Assembly (NCBI GenBank): GCA_003313425.1
Contig: NHZP01000025.1
Location: 434,001 to 498,000, forward strand
Length of the DNA: 64,000 nt
DNA from: Pseudopyrenochaeta lycopersici
Taxonomy: Eukaryota > Ascomycota > Dothideomycetes > Pleosporales > Pseudopyrenochaetaceae
Direction of reading: 5' to 3'
How positions within the stretch are numbered: the first letter of the stretch is position 1; the number at the start of each line of letters is the position of its first letter. The position numbers and the translations under genes were made by a program. The notes under the pieces are model-generated. The model was not told the origin of the DNA. It saw only the letters and a list, made by a program, of their open reading frames with translations, and ran no database searches. This document shows positions 9,657 to 21,395 of the stretch, piece by piece.

Positions 9657-11435
9657 ATGACGATGTCGCTTTCCTCGATTATCAGTTCTTTTCGCGCTCA
9701 TACGCGTTCCCAGCGCAACAACTCCTTCCAAGCCAACACAGAAAGGCTGAGATGGCGACTTGCGGAGATGTTCGTAAGGACTTGGGATCTAGGCTTCACA
9801 GCGTTTGGCGGACCACCTGTACATTTCCAAATCCTCCATCGCAGGTTCGTGGAAGGTGTTGGATTCGGTGGCGGAAGCAAATGGATTGACGAACAGACCG
9901 TGAGTAAATAATGGTGCTTATGTCAACGGCGTGACCTGTTAGCGGAACATTTTCTAATGCGACTGCAGTATCAAGAACTTTTTGGAATATGCCAAGCACT
10001 CCCTGGACCAGGTTCTACAAAGATGGTATTCTGCATTGCAATGATTCGTGCAGGCGTCATTGGAGCTATCTTCACTTTTGTTCTTTGGAGCTTACCTGGC
10101 GCAATTGGAATGTATGGTCTGTCACTGGGCGTTCAACAGATGCCTGACCGGTTGCCGCCTGCTGTGTACGCCCTGCTAAGCGGGCTAAATGCGAGTACTG
10201 TTGGGATCGTCGCATTGGCCGCTGTCCAAGTAAGGGCGTGCAATTATCTATTGGTAGGGAAATAGCTAATGGCATGCAGCTGGCGGAGAAAGCCATCAAA
10301 GATCGTCTCACAAGGATCCTGGTTATCATGGGCGCTTGCGCAGGCCTGTGCTACAACGCGCTCTGGTACTTCCCCATTCTGATATTGATTGGCGGAGTAG
10401 CTACTGTTATATGGGACGTGTGGCTGCAGCAGATGGTTGGCAAGATGCGAGCGAAATGGGAAGCGAACAGAAGGCGTGCGAGAAACGAAGGAGGAGATGC
10501 CGAAAGAGTCCATACATCTCAGAGCATACCGCCCAAGGAACATGCGCATGCTACTCCAGCAAAGCTCACTCAGCGAAAGCCGCAGGCTGAGGGCTCGGAA
10601 GGGCACATCTCGACTGAACAAGATCCTACTGGACAGGATTCTTTTGCGAACAGTTCAGCGCGTGAAGGCACGGGAAGCGCAGAAGCAGCTCCTGTTGCAG
10701 ATACGAAGACGCACAACATATCTGTCAAGCTGGGCATCTCGCTCATTGTAGGCTTCCTGAGTGCGTTACCACTCCCGCTCTTCAAACGCATTCTAACCTT
10801 GCAAAGTATCGTTCGTAATCATCATGGTTCTCCGGGGTGTGCTATCTAATAGGCCCCGCTCTTTCGATCTCTTTTCGAACATGTACCTTGCTGGCACTAT
10901 TATCTTCGGCGGTGGGCCGGTTGTTATCCCCCTTCTTCGTTCATACGTTGTTGACCCAGGCTGGGTTTCGCCTCGTGACTTCCTCCTCGGCCTTGCTATA
11001 ATTCAAGCTTTCCCTGGGCCAAACTTCAATTTCGCAGTCTACCTAGGCGCGCTGGCACTCGCGGGTACTGGTCACCCTACACTCCTCGGCGCATTGCTGG
11101 GTTACCTAGGCATCTTCTTCCCAGGCATTGTCCTCGCAGTCGGGGTGCAGTCCATCTGGCAAGCACTGCGTGCAAAGGCATGGGTCGTTAGTGTGCTCAG
11201 GGGTATCAATGCCACAGCCGTTGGACTCGTCTTCACGGCTGTGTATCGGCTTTGGGAGATCGGGTACTTAACACCGGAGAGTAGCGATGGGACAAGTCTT
11301 GGCCAGGAACCCTGGTGGGTTGTTGTCGCTACGGTCACCTATGCGGAGACTGCCTGGTTCAAGGTCCCACCAGCGATGGCGATTGTGTCCGGCGCTGTTA
11401 TGGGCCTGGCATGGTATGGAGCTGTTGGCCAGTGA
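9657..11435 (+). CDS. Chromate ion (CHR/ChrA) family transporter, four exons
   Basis: Exons 9657-9899, 9969-10229, 10280-10760 and 10807-11435 join in phase to give ~537 residues. Introns are GTGAGT...CTGCAG, GTAAGG...ATGCAG and GTGCGT...GCAAAG, the last with a TTCTAAC branch site. The protein has the two-fold CHR repeat: an N-terminal half with LGFTAFGGPPVHFQ and CQALPGPGSTKM, and a C-terminal half with GTIIFGGGPVVIPLL and IQAFPGPNFNFAVYLG. A charged, hydrophilic linker (residues ~210-310) separates them. CHR proteins export chromate, or take up sulfate-like anions, across the plasma membrane; the substrate here is inferred only. Both FGGxP and PGP motifs are present in both halves, so it should be functional. 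Confidence 0.9.
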
Positions 11436-12415
11436 GATTGTATCGCTTTGGGGTTCAAGGATACGATCAGATAGAGGAGAATCGGCATCGTGCCGTCCAA
11501 CACGTCCGTTGGGGATGCTGAAAGAAGGGTCGTCTTGATACTTATAGCTTATAATAATTACAAGATAAGTAAAAAATTAGGTTAGTATAACTACAAAGAT
11601 GTTACTGCACAAAAGGAAACATGGAAGGACTAATAGTTGAGGATTTGGAAGCGACTGCACTAGATTGCTCTATTTGAAGACCTAGAAATACTAAACTAGA
11701 AGGTTTATTTAGGGGATAGGATGCTGAGTTGACAGGACTCTTGAGCTGAAATAAGGTTCAGGCAATGGTGTTATTACTCGTTGTAACAGGGTGATACGCT
11801 GCCATTCGCTGATTGTAAAGCATACACCTGGATTCTAATTACTAAAACATTGGATCTCCTCCTTATATAGTATATTTACTCTAGAACAACTATGAGCTTT
11901 AATTCTTATAAGGTTAAGCCTAAGTCATGACTTGCATTTGGGGCGGGATCTAATCTGGTGAAACACCGTTGAGGTTGCTCTCCCCTGTCAGGTACATACA
12001 CGAGATTGAGATTGATGATGCGCGAAGGATTTCGCATTCTCTGGATTGATTGTTTGTTGAAGCTGGTTGATCTGTAATTTGACCGCGAATGCATGACTTT
12101 GAATTGGAAGAGATGGCTACAAGTTTTGGTGGGCATCTAAAATGTCCTGCAGATCAAGTCGAGCTCCGAGATGCTCTCGCCTCGATGTTCCGCTGCCCTG
12201 CAGAGCTTGGCAAGAGCTTTGCCATATCCGCTCTAGATCCGAATACAGCGCCCGTCGTTGTGCCTCTCAGCTTTGGGTAACGGTGCCCTGTTGCTGTTTC
12301 TGCCCACTTCGTTCAGTGCAACAGTGGACGCGGCGGAGTTTCTTACAGTAATCCACGCTTTCCATGATACTTTCCTAAGTTGGCAGCCGAGGGATTGGGA
12401 TGGAGCGATTGGAGG
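11436..12415. other. Intergenic, with a possible truncated coding fragment
   Basis: At 12089-12415 two overlapping plus-strand frames have protein-like composition (ELRDALASMFRCPAELGKSF, then VDAAEFLTVIHAFHDTF). They end exactly where the outer hAT terminus begins at 12416, so this may be the stump of a host gene cut by the transposon. I do not recognise the family. The rest is AT-rich with no feature. Confidence 0.35.
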
Positions 12416-12493
12416 CAGTGTGAGGAATGGATGGATCTGAAATGGATGTGCTTGGAAAAGCCATCCAAATCTCGGTTATCCAGATGCGGAATG

Positions 12494-15400
12494 CAGTGTT
12501 CGAAATGGATGGAGGAGGATCCTCCACCTCCATATCCATAAATCCATGGAGGTTTGGATGGATTGCCAAGCTCATTGGGTCCACCCATATGACACGCCCA
12601 ATGTTTACAATCTACATAATGAAAACCTTAAATAAACAGTGAATATCAAGTAAAGAGCTAAGGTCACATGAACTCGTTTGGTTAAGCTAGATATGATGGA
12701 TTTTGAATGGCTATCTAATTGCTAACCTGGCTGCTATTGTCGGAGTAGAGAGACTCTTTAAAGAGGACTATCTCATCGCGAGGATCCAGCTCTAGTTGAA
12801 ATGGGAGATCGTCACCGCTGTTATTAAAGATATTGGCCATCTGACTGCCACGAAGCTCCTGAGTGTGCTCTCCTATCTCTACCAACCCATTTCTCCCCCA
12901 GTTAGCGAGGCAAATAGAGGCTTCTACTGAGCCCTCTCTTAGGCGAGCTCTACGCGGGGAGATCATGTTGCCGGCCAAGCTGAAGATCCTCTCTGCCTCA
13001 CTGCTCATGGCCGGGATAGAGAGGATATCAATCGCCATCCGCGAGAGGCGCGGGTACTGAGCTTTGATGGAAGGCCTCATCCAGAATTCAAAGGGCGCTA
13101 AGGTAGAGTTGTGCTCGAGGCGATCAGCAAGATAGCTATCGAGCTCACTCTCAATCATAGGTGCAAGGGAGATCTTTCGAGTCTCCTCAAGAGCTTCATC
13201 AATTTGACGAAACTTTGGTTTCTTGCGTCGTCGTCGGTTGCCGGATATCTCTGAGAGAGCCTCCTGGGATGAGATTAATGGCCCAGAGATTAGTAGTTCC
13301 TCATACTCCTTTTGGTATAGCTCTTTGACGAGAGCAACACCGCTCTGAGCGTCTTCAAGGCCCCATTCTCGCTCCAAATATTGCCGCTTAAGGCGAGGAT
13401 TAAGGAGGATCGCCGCTGTGTAGGCGGGCGTGCGGTCGGTGATTCTATAGTAGTAACTTGCTTTCTGCCAAGCCTGCTCAATTGCCACCCAGACTGGCCG
13501 ATCAGGGGGATATTCAGCGTAATGGAGCTTCAGTTTCTCGAGATTCTCAAGGAGGATCTTCAGGACAGGTACAACGTCTGCGAATCCACTTGCAGAGGCC
13601 TCGTTTGGCCTACTTTCAAGCTTCTTAGTTCCGTCTTTAAAGGGCTCGAGTAGCCCTGCAATCTCTGCAATAATCGCCCAGTCGTCAGGCTTCATACGAT
13701 TCTGGAGAATGATCCTCGTCACTGAGTCCTCAGGCCGCTCAGAGAGGGGTTTTTCGACCCGCTCTTTTACCAGATATTTAAGACGGAGTGTCTCAAGGTC
13801 TAGGAAGTGCTCAATTGCTCTACGGAGCCTTAGGGCGCGTACTATCATGTCGTAGGTTGAATTCCATCGAGTCGAGTTATTCATAATAAGGCTAAGAATC
13901 TGGGGATCGCCAGAAGCATTTGGGTGACTCTCTTCCCATATAGTCTTTTGGGCGTTATTGAACCGTTGAAGTCGTCCTGGAGACCTTCGAATCCATCGAA
14001 CAATAGTCGCGAGATGGCCAATTGGGCCCTTCTTTCGCCATGCGGTAACCTCATATTTTAGGTTATTAATATTGGCGACAACGTTCTCAAACATCTCGTA
14101 GTCTGCTCCCCAGAGGACCTCTTTGGCGACAATATTAATTATATGGCCAGAACAACGGAGGCGGCGCCAGCGAGGATTCAAGCAGAGCTCCTTGCAAATA
14201 AGCTCTACTGCCTTACCGTTATTTGTGGCGTTATCTAGTACAAAGTAACCAATCCTCTCTTGAATCCCGTAGTCGTTGATAACTCTTAGAACGTCAGTGC
14301 AGAGCTCTTTTCCACCATGAGTATCAGCTAACTCTGTAAGAGCTAAAAGAGCTGATTGGCACTTGCCATCTTTGTCAACCCAGTGAGCGACAACACCATT
14401 AAGAGCCTTTATCCTTCGGGAAGTCCAGACGTCAAAGGACAGGTGGATTTGGCTGCAAGAGCTTGTAAGAAGCTTCCTAATATCCGCCTTATGCTGCTTA
14501 AACTCTTGCATAACCCACCTCTGGACTGTGCGATCAGTTGGCAATCTTGATCGATTCGAAAAGGGCGTTAGGCGAGAGAGTAGTGTTCGAAAATAGGGGC
14601 TCTGAAGCTTATAGAAGGGGATGTTGTCGAAAACCACCCATCTTAGGAGGTCCTTGTTAGAGATATCTTGATTAAATAACTGGGTGAGCTCGTTCAGGAT
14701 CCGGCGCTGCACAGGGTCGTTTCTATCTAGCCTATCTAGGAGAGTTTCGTCGTCAAATTGGGCATCGTGAGGAAGGTCTTTCTCTATGTCGAAGGTCGTA
14801 TGATGGAGGTTTCTAAAGTGATCTCGGGCACTGCAGCGGCCTTTGGTGATATTAAGCTTGCAGGTTGACCTCCGGCCAATCGTATAACACGTATGGCATA
14901 AGAAATAGGTTAGAATAGCCCTCCGGCCATTGCCTTGATCCACTCGAGCCTCGAGAGGCACTCCGTACTTCCACCACCATGCGCGAGTCTTGATAGCCTT
15001 TGATGGCAGAGTGAGGCCGTCAAGCGCCGGATCATCAAAATCCACCCAGGAGTAGTCGAAAGGCGATTGAAAAACAGGTCTACTATCCTTATTGGTGCGC
15101 TGCAGCCTAGTAGGGACCAGAACGTTCTCAGACTCCAGCTCTGTGAGTGACTCTTCATCCGAGGTCAAGTCAGCTCCATCAGATGGCGGTTGTGCAGAGG
15201 GCGAAGGAGCGTCAAGGGATGATCGAGTTCGCTTTCTCGACTGAATAGCAGCCTGATAAGACGATTGCGACCCCTCTGGCGGCATTTGATTAGGTACTGG
15301 GCGAAATAGAGGTCAGTGAGTGAGGGAATGGAGAGAATCGCTGATGAGATGGATGAGACAACGTAAGAATCACCGCTGAGCACAGGCCAACTATCCACTT

Positions 15401-15548
15401 CACTGCGGCGACTATAGCTTCAGTATTCCCCAAAAGGATAGCTGAAACGTCTCTCATACGCCAAGAGGTCCTTCCAAACCTCCATGGCTCTCTGGAAATG
15501 GATGGAGGTCCATGGAGGTGGATTTACCTCCATCCGTTTCGAACACTG
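12494..15548 (-). mobile_element. Complete hAT element (hAT-2), inserted in hAT-1
   Basis: Termini read CAGTGTTCGAAATGGATGGA (left) and CAGTGTTCGAAACGGATGGA (right, minus strand), one difference in 20. They are flanked by a perfect 8-bp target duplication, GCGGAATG, at 12486-12493 and 15549-15556. The element is 3,055 bp and carries one long transposase frame on the minus strand. CAG-type ends and an 8-bp duplication are diagnostic of the hAT superfamily. Confidence 0.95.
12715..15285 (-). CDS. hAT transposase (intact, intronless)
   Basis: A single 856-residue frame. Residues ~130-162 form a BED-type zinc-binding segment (CHTCYTIG ... CSARDHFRNLHH). The hAT catalytic core follows, with SFDVWTSRRIKALNG, the DNATNNGKA block, the RLRCSGHIINIVAKE block and NSTRWNSTYDM. 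The C-terminal hATC dimerisation domain is complete (MAIDILSIPAMSSEAERIFS, residues ~745-765). No stop or frameshift interrupts it, so it may encode an active enzyme that cuts and joins DNA at the CAG ends. ATG 15285 is the first Met of the open frame and lies 263 bp inside the right terminus. Confidence 0.9.
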   Translation of the reverse strand: MPPEGSQSSYQAAIQSRKRTRSSLDAPSPSAQPPSDGADLTSDEESLTELESENVLVPTRLQRTNKDSRPVFQSPFDYSWVDFDDPALDGLTLPSKAIKTRAWWWKYGVPLEARVDQGNGRRAILTYFLCHTCYTIGRRSTCKLNITKGRCSARDHFRNLHHTTFDIEKDLPHDAQFDDETLLDRLDRNDPVQRRILNELTQLFNQDISNKDLLRWVVFDNIPFYKLQSPYFRTLLSRLTPFSNRSRLPTDRTVQRWVMQEFKQHKADIRKLLTSSCSQIHLSFDVWTSRRIKALNGVVAHWVDKDGKCQSALLALTELADTHGGKELCTDVLRVINDYGIQERIGYFVLDNATNNGKAVELICKELCLNPRWRRLRCSGHIINIVAKEVLWGADYEMFENVVANINNLKYEVTAWRKKGPIGHLATIVRWIRRSPGRLQRFNNAQKTIWEESHPNASGDPQILSLIMNNSTRWNSTYDMIVRALRLRRAIEHFLDLETLRLKYLVKERVEKPLSERPEDSVTRIILQNRMKPDDWAIIAEIAGLLEPFKDGTKKLESRPNEASASGFADVVPVLKILLENLEKLKLHYAEYPPDRPVWVAIEQAWQKASYYYRITDRTPAYTAAILLNPRLKRQYLEREWGLEDAQSGVALVKELYQKEYEELLISGPLISSQEALSEISGNRRRRKKPKFRQIDEALEETRKISLAPMIESELDSYLADRLEHNSTLAPFEFWMRPSIKAQYPRLSRMAIDILSIPAMSSEAERIFSLAGNMISPRRARLREGSVEASICLANWGRNGLVEIGEHTQELRGSQMANIFNNSGDDLPFQLELDPRDEIVLFKESLYSDNSSQVSN

Positions 15549-15719
15549 GCGGAATGGATATCCACATCCATCCATTTCAAGGCGTCTGTCACGGGACTGT
15601 CCTGTGATACTTGAGTAACACCACGCCATTGCCTAGCCCTTTTGTACCACGGTAAATTGCCTACTTAGGATGGCGCGCAAACGCGCTCTGTCCTAATTAG
15701 GATCTATCTTTCTGCATCC

Positions 15720-18688
15720 CAGGCATGTAGGTAATAATTATGTTATATTATATAGTTATATTGTTAGATAACTACATAATACATAACTGTAACTGCCTCA
15801 GGCAGTTATGTTGCCTAAGTTATATAGTTATATAACTCTACAGTATCTTTTGGTGTTGCTGGCCGCTGCATGGAGATGTGAGGTGTCAAAGTTGCCAGGT
15901 AAATCAAGGACGCTCGAGCCCATTTTACCTACAAAAGGGGCTAGTTTTAAACATATTCCGCCTGTGCGCGCGTCGCTTGGGGGCTCTATGTCCCGTACCG
16001 ACCCCTGAGCCCTGCCAAAAAGGTAACATCTGCACTCTGCCATCCACATCTTTTTGGTCCCTCCCTGCATTTTCAAATACACTATGGATAGGACCCAAAG
16101 AACAACTAGGGCTTCTCGACGAGCCCAAGAAGAAGCCAGCGAAGAACTCTCAACGATCTCCGAGCTTGATTCGCGCGACTTTGACGACTTAACGCTTGCC
16201 CGCAAGGACACGCACCACCAAGCCGGTATACCACAAAAAAGGCGCCGGAGAGCACGGGAGGCAGATGAACTTTGGAGCTTTGCATTAGATGAGCCTCCTG
16301 AAGGCAAACCACAGCGTGGCAACTCGAATCAAGAGATCTTTTACTGCAGGCGGTGTAGAAAGGGACTTACTAGTGCAACTGCCTTCCGCCTGCATCTCCG
16401 GACAACTCACGGCCTGCATATTTTATCGAATAAGAAACCAAAGGTGGAAGAGGAGTCGAATCGCCTCGCTGCTAGCTTTAACATCCAGCAACAGCGTGCA
16501 GAGAGTACAGCGGAGGCCCTAAAGGCTCGAGTTCTTCGCGATTCGGTGAACCAAGCTGACTGGCTAAACGTACTGGTTATGATGATAGTCAACCACAACC
16601 TCCCTCACACGATAGTCGAGTGGCCTGAGTTCCACCTCCTCATGAAGATATCAAATTACACACTGGTTGAGCGCGACGGTCCGGTTAAAAAGTCTCGCTG
16701 GTCTGTTAGAAAGCTGCTAGGAAAGACATATAAAGTTCAAAAGGAAGTTATTAAGCAAAAGCTTGCTGAATCGCTCTCTAAAATACACTTTACTACGGAT
16801 ATTTGGACCTCACCAAACAAGAGCCACTACCAGGCGATTACGGCTCACTTTGTGGACAAGCTAGGGAGGTTGCAGAAGGCTACATTAGCTCTTCGTGAGC
16901 ACAAGGATGGTCATGGTGCTGATGAACAGGAGCAAATATTCTTTAAAGTCCTGCAGGAGTACGAGATTAACGAAGAACGGTTAGGTTATATTACTGGTAG
17001 GCATTAAATCTAATAATAAAACCCTTCGAAGTCTATTTAATGGCTAATTGCCTATATACAGGAGACAACCACGGTTCAAATGATAAGATTTGCCGCCTTC
17101 TCGCTCGTCGCTTCCAACACTGGGGCGCTCAGCAACACCGAATTCGATGTATGGGTCATATTCTTAACTTGGCTTGCCAAGCCTTCCTCTTTACAAGGAA
17201 TAAAGATGCGGTAGAGCTAGCTATTAAGGCAGCAGAGGAGCTTCGGCAAGAGGAAGAGAGGCTTGGACTTCACTCAGAGGACGAGTATGATCAGAATGAG
17301 ACTACTCAGGAAGAGTGGAGAAAGTTTGGTCCACTAGGAAAGATCCACAACGTCGCTGTATGGCTCCGTCGCTCACCATGTCGGTATCAAAGATTTGTTG
17401 AACTAGCTGGAAGAATCCTCCCCCGGGACAATGATACGCGCTGGAATTCATGGCTAACAATGTTGGAGGCGGCAATTCAACTAGAGAACTACGTAAGAGT
17501 CTTTATTGATAAGAACTGGGATGATATGCAGAAGAACTTTATCGATCGCGATGAGTGGGAGAGCTTGAAGGAGACGAGGGATATTTTAAAGCCCTTTCGC
17601 GACACTACCGCCATTCTCGAACGGGATAATGCGACGCTCGATCAGGTGCTAGAGTCAATGGATTACCTTATCAGCCATATTAAAACGAAGCAGAGCGAGC
17701 ATACGGCCGACACCAACCTCTCTGCATCGCTTTTGTCCATGTGGTTCGCATTTGACAAGTATTACAAACTTACCGATCGAACACCTGCATACGCTGGCGC
17801 ACTGCTTCTTAATCCTACCTTCCGGAGACGATATCTTGAGGATGAGTGGAAAGCTGTTGAAGAAGTTTACCCAGGTACGATGGATCGGGCAATTGACGCC
17901 GTACGGAGATTGTGGATGAAGGAATATAAGTTTGTGGCTATTCCATGTGAAGCTTCAACGCCAATTGACCCAGAGTCCATTACCAATGCCCTTGAACGAC
18001 ACCGATTTGAAAGGGAGATGGCTAGGTCTACATCATCAGATGAGTTTAAGCAGTTTATTGAGGTGATTCTTATAGGATCTTGCTGCCTACAACTTTTACT
18101 AACATCTTTCTCTTATAGGGCAACCCCATACCGAGTATTGCTGGCTCTGCCCTTGATTGGTGGCTCGAACCTACCCAGCGTAAGAACTTCCCACGCCTCT
18201 CACGCATGGCGATCGATCTCCTCTCTATCCCAGCGATGTCGGCCGAAAGCGAACGCGTATTCTCCGGAGCCAGGCGTACAATAACATGGGAGCGACACCA
18301 ACTTGGCGCTGAGGTTGTTGAGCAGAGTGAGTGTTTGAAGAGCTGGATTAGATTAACAGCTAGGGACGGAAGGACAATGGCAGGTGATTTGGCTAGGGAG
18401 GTGCTGGAGGAGAGTAATGCAATGAGAGATGAAGCTACGGCGGCCGTGCCGGTGCTAGAAGGCCTCCTAAGTCTCTCTACATCGGCGGAGACTTCCTAAT
18501 AAAGAAGTTTATATAAATATTGGCACCTATTTTGAGCTTCATGCATTCATCTCACTTTTTCGAAGGGCTTACTAACCCAGTCTTGGCATTTTAGGTAACT
18601 ATATAACATAATATAACTGCCCTCAAGCGGTTATTATATAACTGGAACTGCCCTTCCAATTATGTTATATAAGTTACCTACTACCCTG
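15720..18688 (+). mobile_element. Complete hAT element (hAT-3), inserted in hAT-1
   Basis: Termini read CAGGCATGTAGGTAA (left) and CAGGGTAGTAGGTAA (right, minus strand), with an exact 8-bp target duplication, CTGCATCC, at 15712-15719 and 18689-18696. The subterminal regions are AT-rich and share TATGTTATAT-type and CTGCC motifs. Its length is 2,969 bp. Its ends and transposase differ from hAT-1 and hAT-2, so it belongs to another hAT family. Confidence 0.92.
16084..18499 (+). CDS. hAT transposase, three exons (intact)
   Basis: Exons 16084-16996, 17062-18062 and 18119-18499 join in phase to ~764 residues. Intron 1 is 65 bp (GTAGGC...ATACAG) and intron 2 is 56 bp (GTGATT...TTATAG, with TTACTAAC as branch site). 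The N-terminus has a BED/C2H2-like segment (YCRRCRKG ... HLRTTHG). The core has IHFTTDIWTSPNKSHYQAI, then GDNHGSNDKICRLLARRF formed across intron 1, RIRCMGHILNLACQAF and NDTRWNSW. The hATC domain, MAIDLLSIPAMSAESERVFS, is in exon 3. Both introns fall inside conserved blocks, and removing them restores them, which supports the model. I chose ATG 16084 because upstream codons lie in the element's leader. Confidence 0.88.
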
Positions 18689-19055
18689 CTGCATCCTACA
18701 TCTCTGCCACCTCTACTTCATGCAACACCCTGATCATGATATACTAATCCTAGCTACTGCAACATATCTGAATAGAGTATGTCGTACCTCATCATACTGC
18801 CTCACACAGAAGCCTTGAGTCTGCTATATCTAACAGATCCGTAACAGCGTCCGCACACGATTTCACCTCCACCATCACTCAGCCATCGCCTCCACAGCTC
18901 CACTATCACATTCAATATCACATTCAATATATGCAGGGGTTCAGGGGTTATCACATTCCATTGTGCTATCACCATATTTACAAATATCGCTGCGGGCCCA
19001 TGGATTCTTCCATATTCAACTTTCTAACTGTCCATCATATGGGTGGTTCTGTATT

Positions 19056-21395
19056 ATGAAGAAAGTGCAGCAAGCTCATCCTGAGCATCTCTCGATACCG
19101 TCGTCACCAACGTCGTCCTCAGCGTCATCGCTAGACGTTGCTTCTGATACTGCTTCAGATGCCCCAAGTCACCCAAGGGAGCCAACAAATTCGCGTACAG
19201 GCGACGCCATTCCGGATAAAGAATCAAAATTCAAGTACGATTGTATTGACTGGTCTCAACTTCCTGGCTTCAGCATTCCAATTTCAAGGCGTACAGCCAG
19301 ACTCAACTCACCTATATGGAAATTTGGCGTACCAACTGAACATACCCTGACCGGTGCCCGCTGGTGGCTATGTGTTCGCTGCCACACTTCCGATAAAGTT
19401 TCACAAACATGTCACGCTCATCATTACAAGGTTGACAGCGGAAGCACGAATGTAATCGAACACATCCGCCAGGTTCACGGCAAAACTTGGACCAGAGATA
19501 GGGAAATTTTCCCCTTCAGAAGAAGGGGGGTGCCGGTGCCAGCGGACCTGGATACCAACGAGTCCCGAGAGCAGGAGATCTTAAATGCGCTGGCTTTGGC
19601 CTTCGATGAAGCCACCTTCCAAAAGCTTCTCATCCGATGGATTGTCTATGACAATGTGTCATTTCGGCAGGTTGATAGCGAGCCATTTCACGATCTTCTT
19701 GCTTATCTATCGCCTCGTGCAAAGGATGCAATACCCAGCGGAAAGACTGTCAAAGACTGGATCATGAAAGGCTACAACACTCATAAGGCCAAAATCAAAC
19801 AGGAGTTGCAGGAATCCATAAGCAAAATCCACATATCCTTCGACCTTTGGACTTCTGGCAACTGCCTCTCGCTCAACGGCATCGTTGCTCACTTTATCAA
19901 TGCGGAATTTCAGTCAAAAACGATCCTACTAGCAACTCCCGAGCAAATTGACTCGCATGCGGGTATAGACATTGCAGAGCAAGTTATTTCTGTAATCAAG
20001 GACTTTGGCATTCAAGATAAGCTCGGCTATTTCATCCTCGACAATGCTTCAAATAACGATTCAGCAATGAAAACGATCGGAGGACAATTTGGTTTCGATC
20101 CCGACGAACGTCGCCTGCGCTGCGCAGGCCATGTTATCAACCTTATTGCCCGCCATCTCTTGTTTGGCTTTGATAAGAACCCCTTTGAATTTGAAGGCTC
20201 GGTGCCGGCAAATCTAAAGGAGGAATTGAATCGGTGGAGGCGAACAGGACCTGTTGGCAAGGCTCATAATCTAATCGTTTGGACATACGCAAGTCCACAA
20301 AGACGAAAACGATGGCATCATGCCCAATTTAAATACTTCAAATCCATTATCGATTCAACCGAGTGGCATACGATCAAAATACGAGAGCTCCATAGAAGCA
20401 ACGACACCCGCTGGAACAGTATCTACGACGAGATCAAGACGCTTCTCAAGCTACGAGCCCCTTTTGAGGACTTCTTAACATCTGAGCACCAACGTATCGG
20501 AAAAGAGAAGTCCAAAAGACACTGGACTCAGGATGAAGATCATTCCCAGAATACCATTCTGAGAGATATGCTTAATGCAGAAGACTGGGATATCTTGATC
20601 CAGTATCAAAAACTTTTAGAGCCTTGTTGGCTTGCAACAGTGGATCTCCAAGGCCAGCCGGGAGATGGCAAATCCTGTGGGATCAGCAAAGTTCAATTTG
20701 ATCTTGAATTCATTGTTGAGGAACTTACGGCCGCATACGATCGTTACAAACATGCTTCGCCGGCTACGACCGAAGGCCAATGGCATTTCGCTGCGCAGAT
20801 TAAGCTTGCTCTGGATAAAGCTGAAGAGTACTACGCAAAACTCGGCGATTCGCCGGCATATCTTGCAGCAGCTGTGCTGCATCCTGCCTATACCTGGAGA
20901 GTTATTGAGTCTCAATGGGCAAACAGGAAGTCGTGGATTACGACTGGCAGAAAGGCAGTCAAATCGCTATGGAATTCCACCTATAAGCAACTACCCGTCT
21001 CAGATACTATATCACCGGTAAAAAAGGCAACGACACACGAACCGGACACGCTGGAAACATTTCACAATCGCGCAAAAAGCCTAGCTAAGGCACGAAGTAA
21101 AGTCCAGAAAGTAGCCATCCCGGATGAGTTTGAGCGATATAGCAACCAAGAGCCAACTGACCTTAGACTTCCGCTTGAATGGTGGCGAACTATTGGCAGT
21201 AATGAATACCCGCATCTGGCTCAAATGGCGTTCGATATTCTCTCGATTCCAGCAATGAGCGATGAGCCAGAGCGTGTATTCAGCCGATTGGGGCTCATGA
21301 TTACGACCCGACGCAATCATCTTGAACAGCCTACGATACAAGCAGCTCAGTGTTTGCATTCTTGGGATAAGGCAAACATTATTACGCTCAAATAA
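19056..21395 (+). CDS. hAT transposase of the outer element (intact ORF)
   Basis: A single frame of 779 residues from the first ATG, 19056. It has a zinc-binding N-terminal segment (CVRCHTSDKVSQTCHAHHY, then HIRQVHG), the core blocks HISFDLWTSGNCLSLNG, DNASNNDSAMK, RLRCAGHVINLIARHL and NDTRWNSIYDE, and a complete hATC domain (MAFDILSIPAMSDEPERVFS). It has lost contact with its own left end, because ~6 kb of other hAT elements now lie between terminus and gene. The frame itself shows no damage, so it could still act in trans on related copies. Confidence 0.9.
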   Translation: MKKVQQAHPEHLSIPSSPTSSSASSLDVASDTASDAPSHPREPTNSRTGDAIPDKESKFKYDCIDWSQLPGFSIPISRRTARLNSPIWKFGVPTEHTLTGARWWLCVRCHTSDKVSQTCHAHHYKVDSGSTNVIEHIRQVHGKTWTRDREIFPFRRRGVPVPADLDTNESREQEILNALALAFDEATFQKLLIRWIVYDNVSFRQVDSEPFHDLLAYLSPRAKDAIPSGKTVKDWIMKGYNTHKAKIKQELQESISKIHISFDLWTSGNCLSLNGIVAHFINAEFQSKTILLATPEQIDSHAGIDIAEQVISVIKDFGIQDKLGYFILDNASNNDSAMKTIGGQFGFDPDERRLRCAGHVINLIARHLLFGFDKNPFEFEGSVPANLKEELNRWRRTGPVGKAHNLIVWTYASPQRRKRWHHAQFKYFKSIIDSTEWHTIKIRELHRSNDTRWNSIYDEIKTLLKLRAPFEDFLTSEHQRIGKEKSKRHWTQDEDHSQNTILRDMLNAEDWDILIQYQKLLEPCWLATVDLQGQPGDGKSCGISKVQFDLEFIVEELTAAYDRYKHASPATTEGQWHFAAQIKLALDKAEEYYAKLGDSPAYLAAAVLHPAYTWRVIESQWANRKSWITTGRKAVKSLWNSTYKQLPVSDTISPVKKATTHEPDTLETFHNRAKSLAKARSKVQKVAIPDEFERYSNQEPTDLRLPLEWWRTIGSNEYPHLAQMAFDILSIPAMSDEPERVFSRLGLMITTRRNHLEQPTIQAAQCLHSWDKANIITLK

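Noticed and set aside
15828..16322. Minus-strand frame overlapping the start of the hAT-3 transposase
   Set aside because: It is antisense to a well-supported transposase exon and to the element's terminal region.
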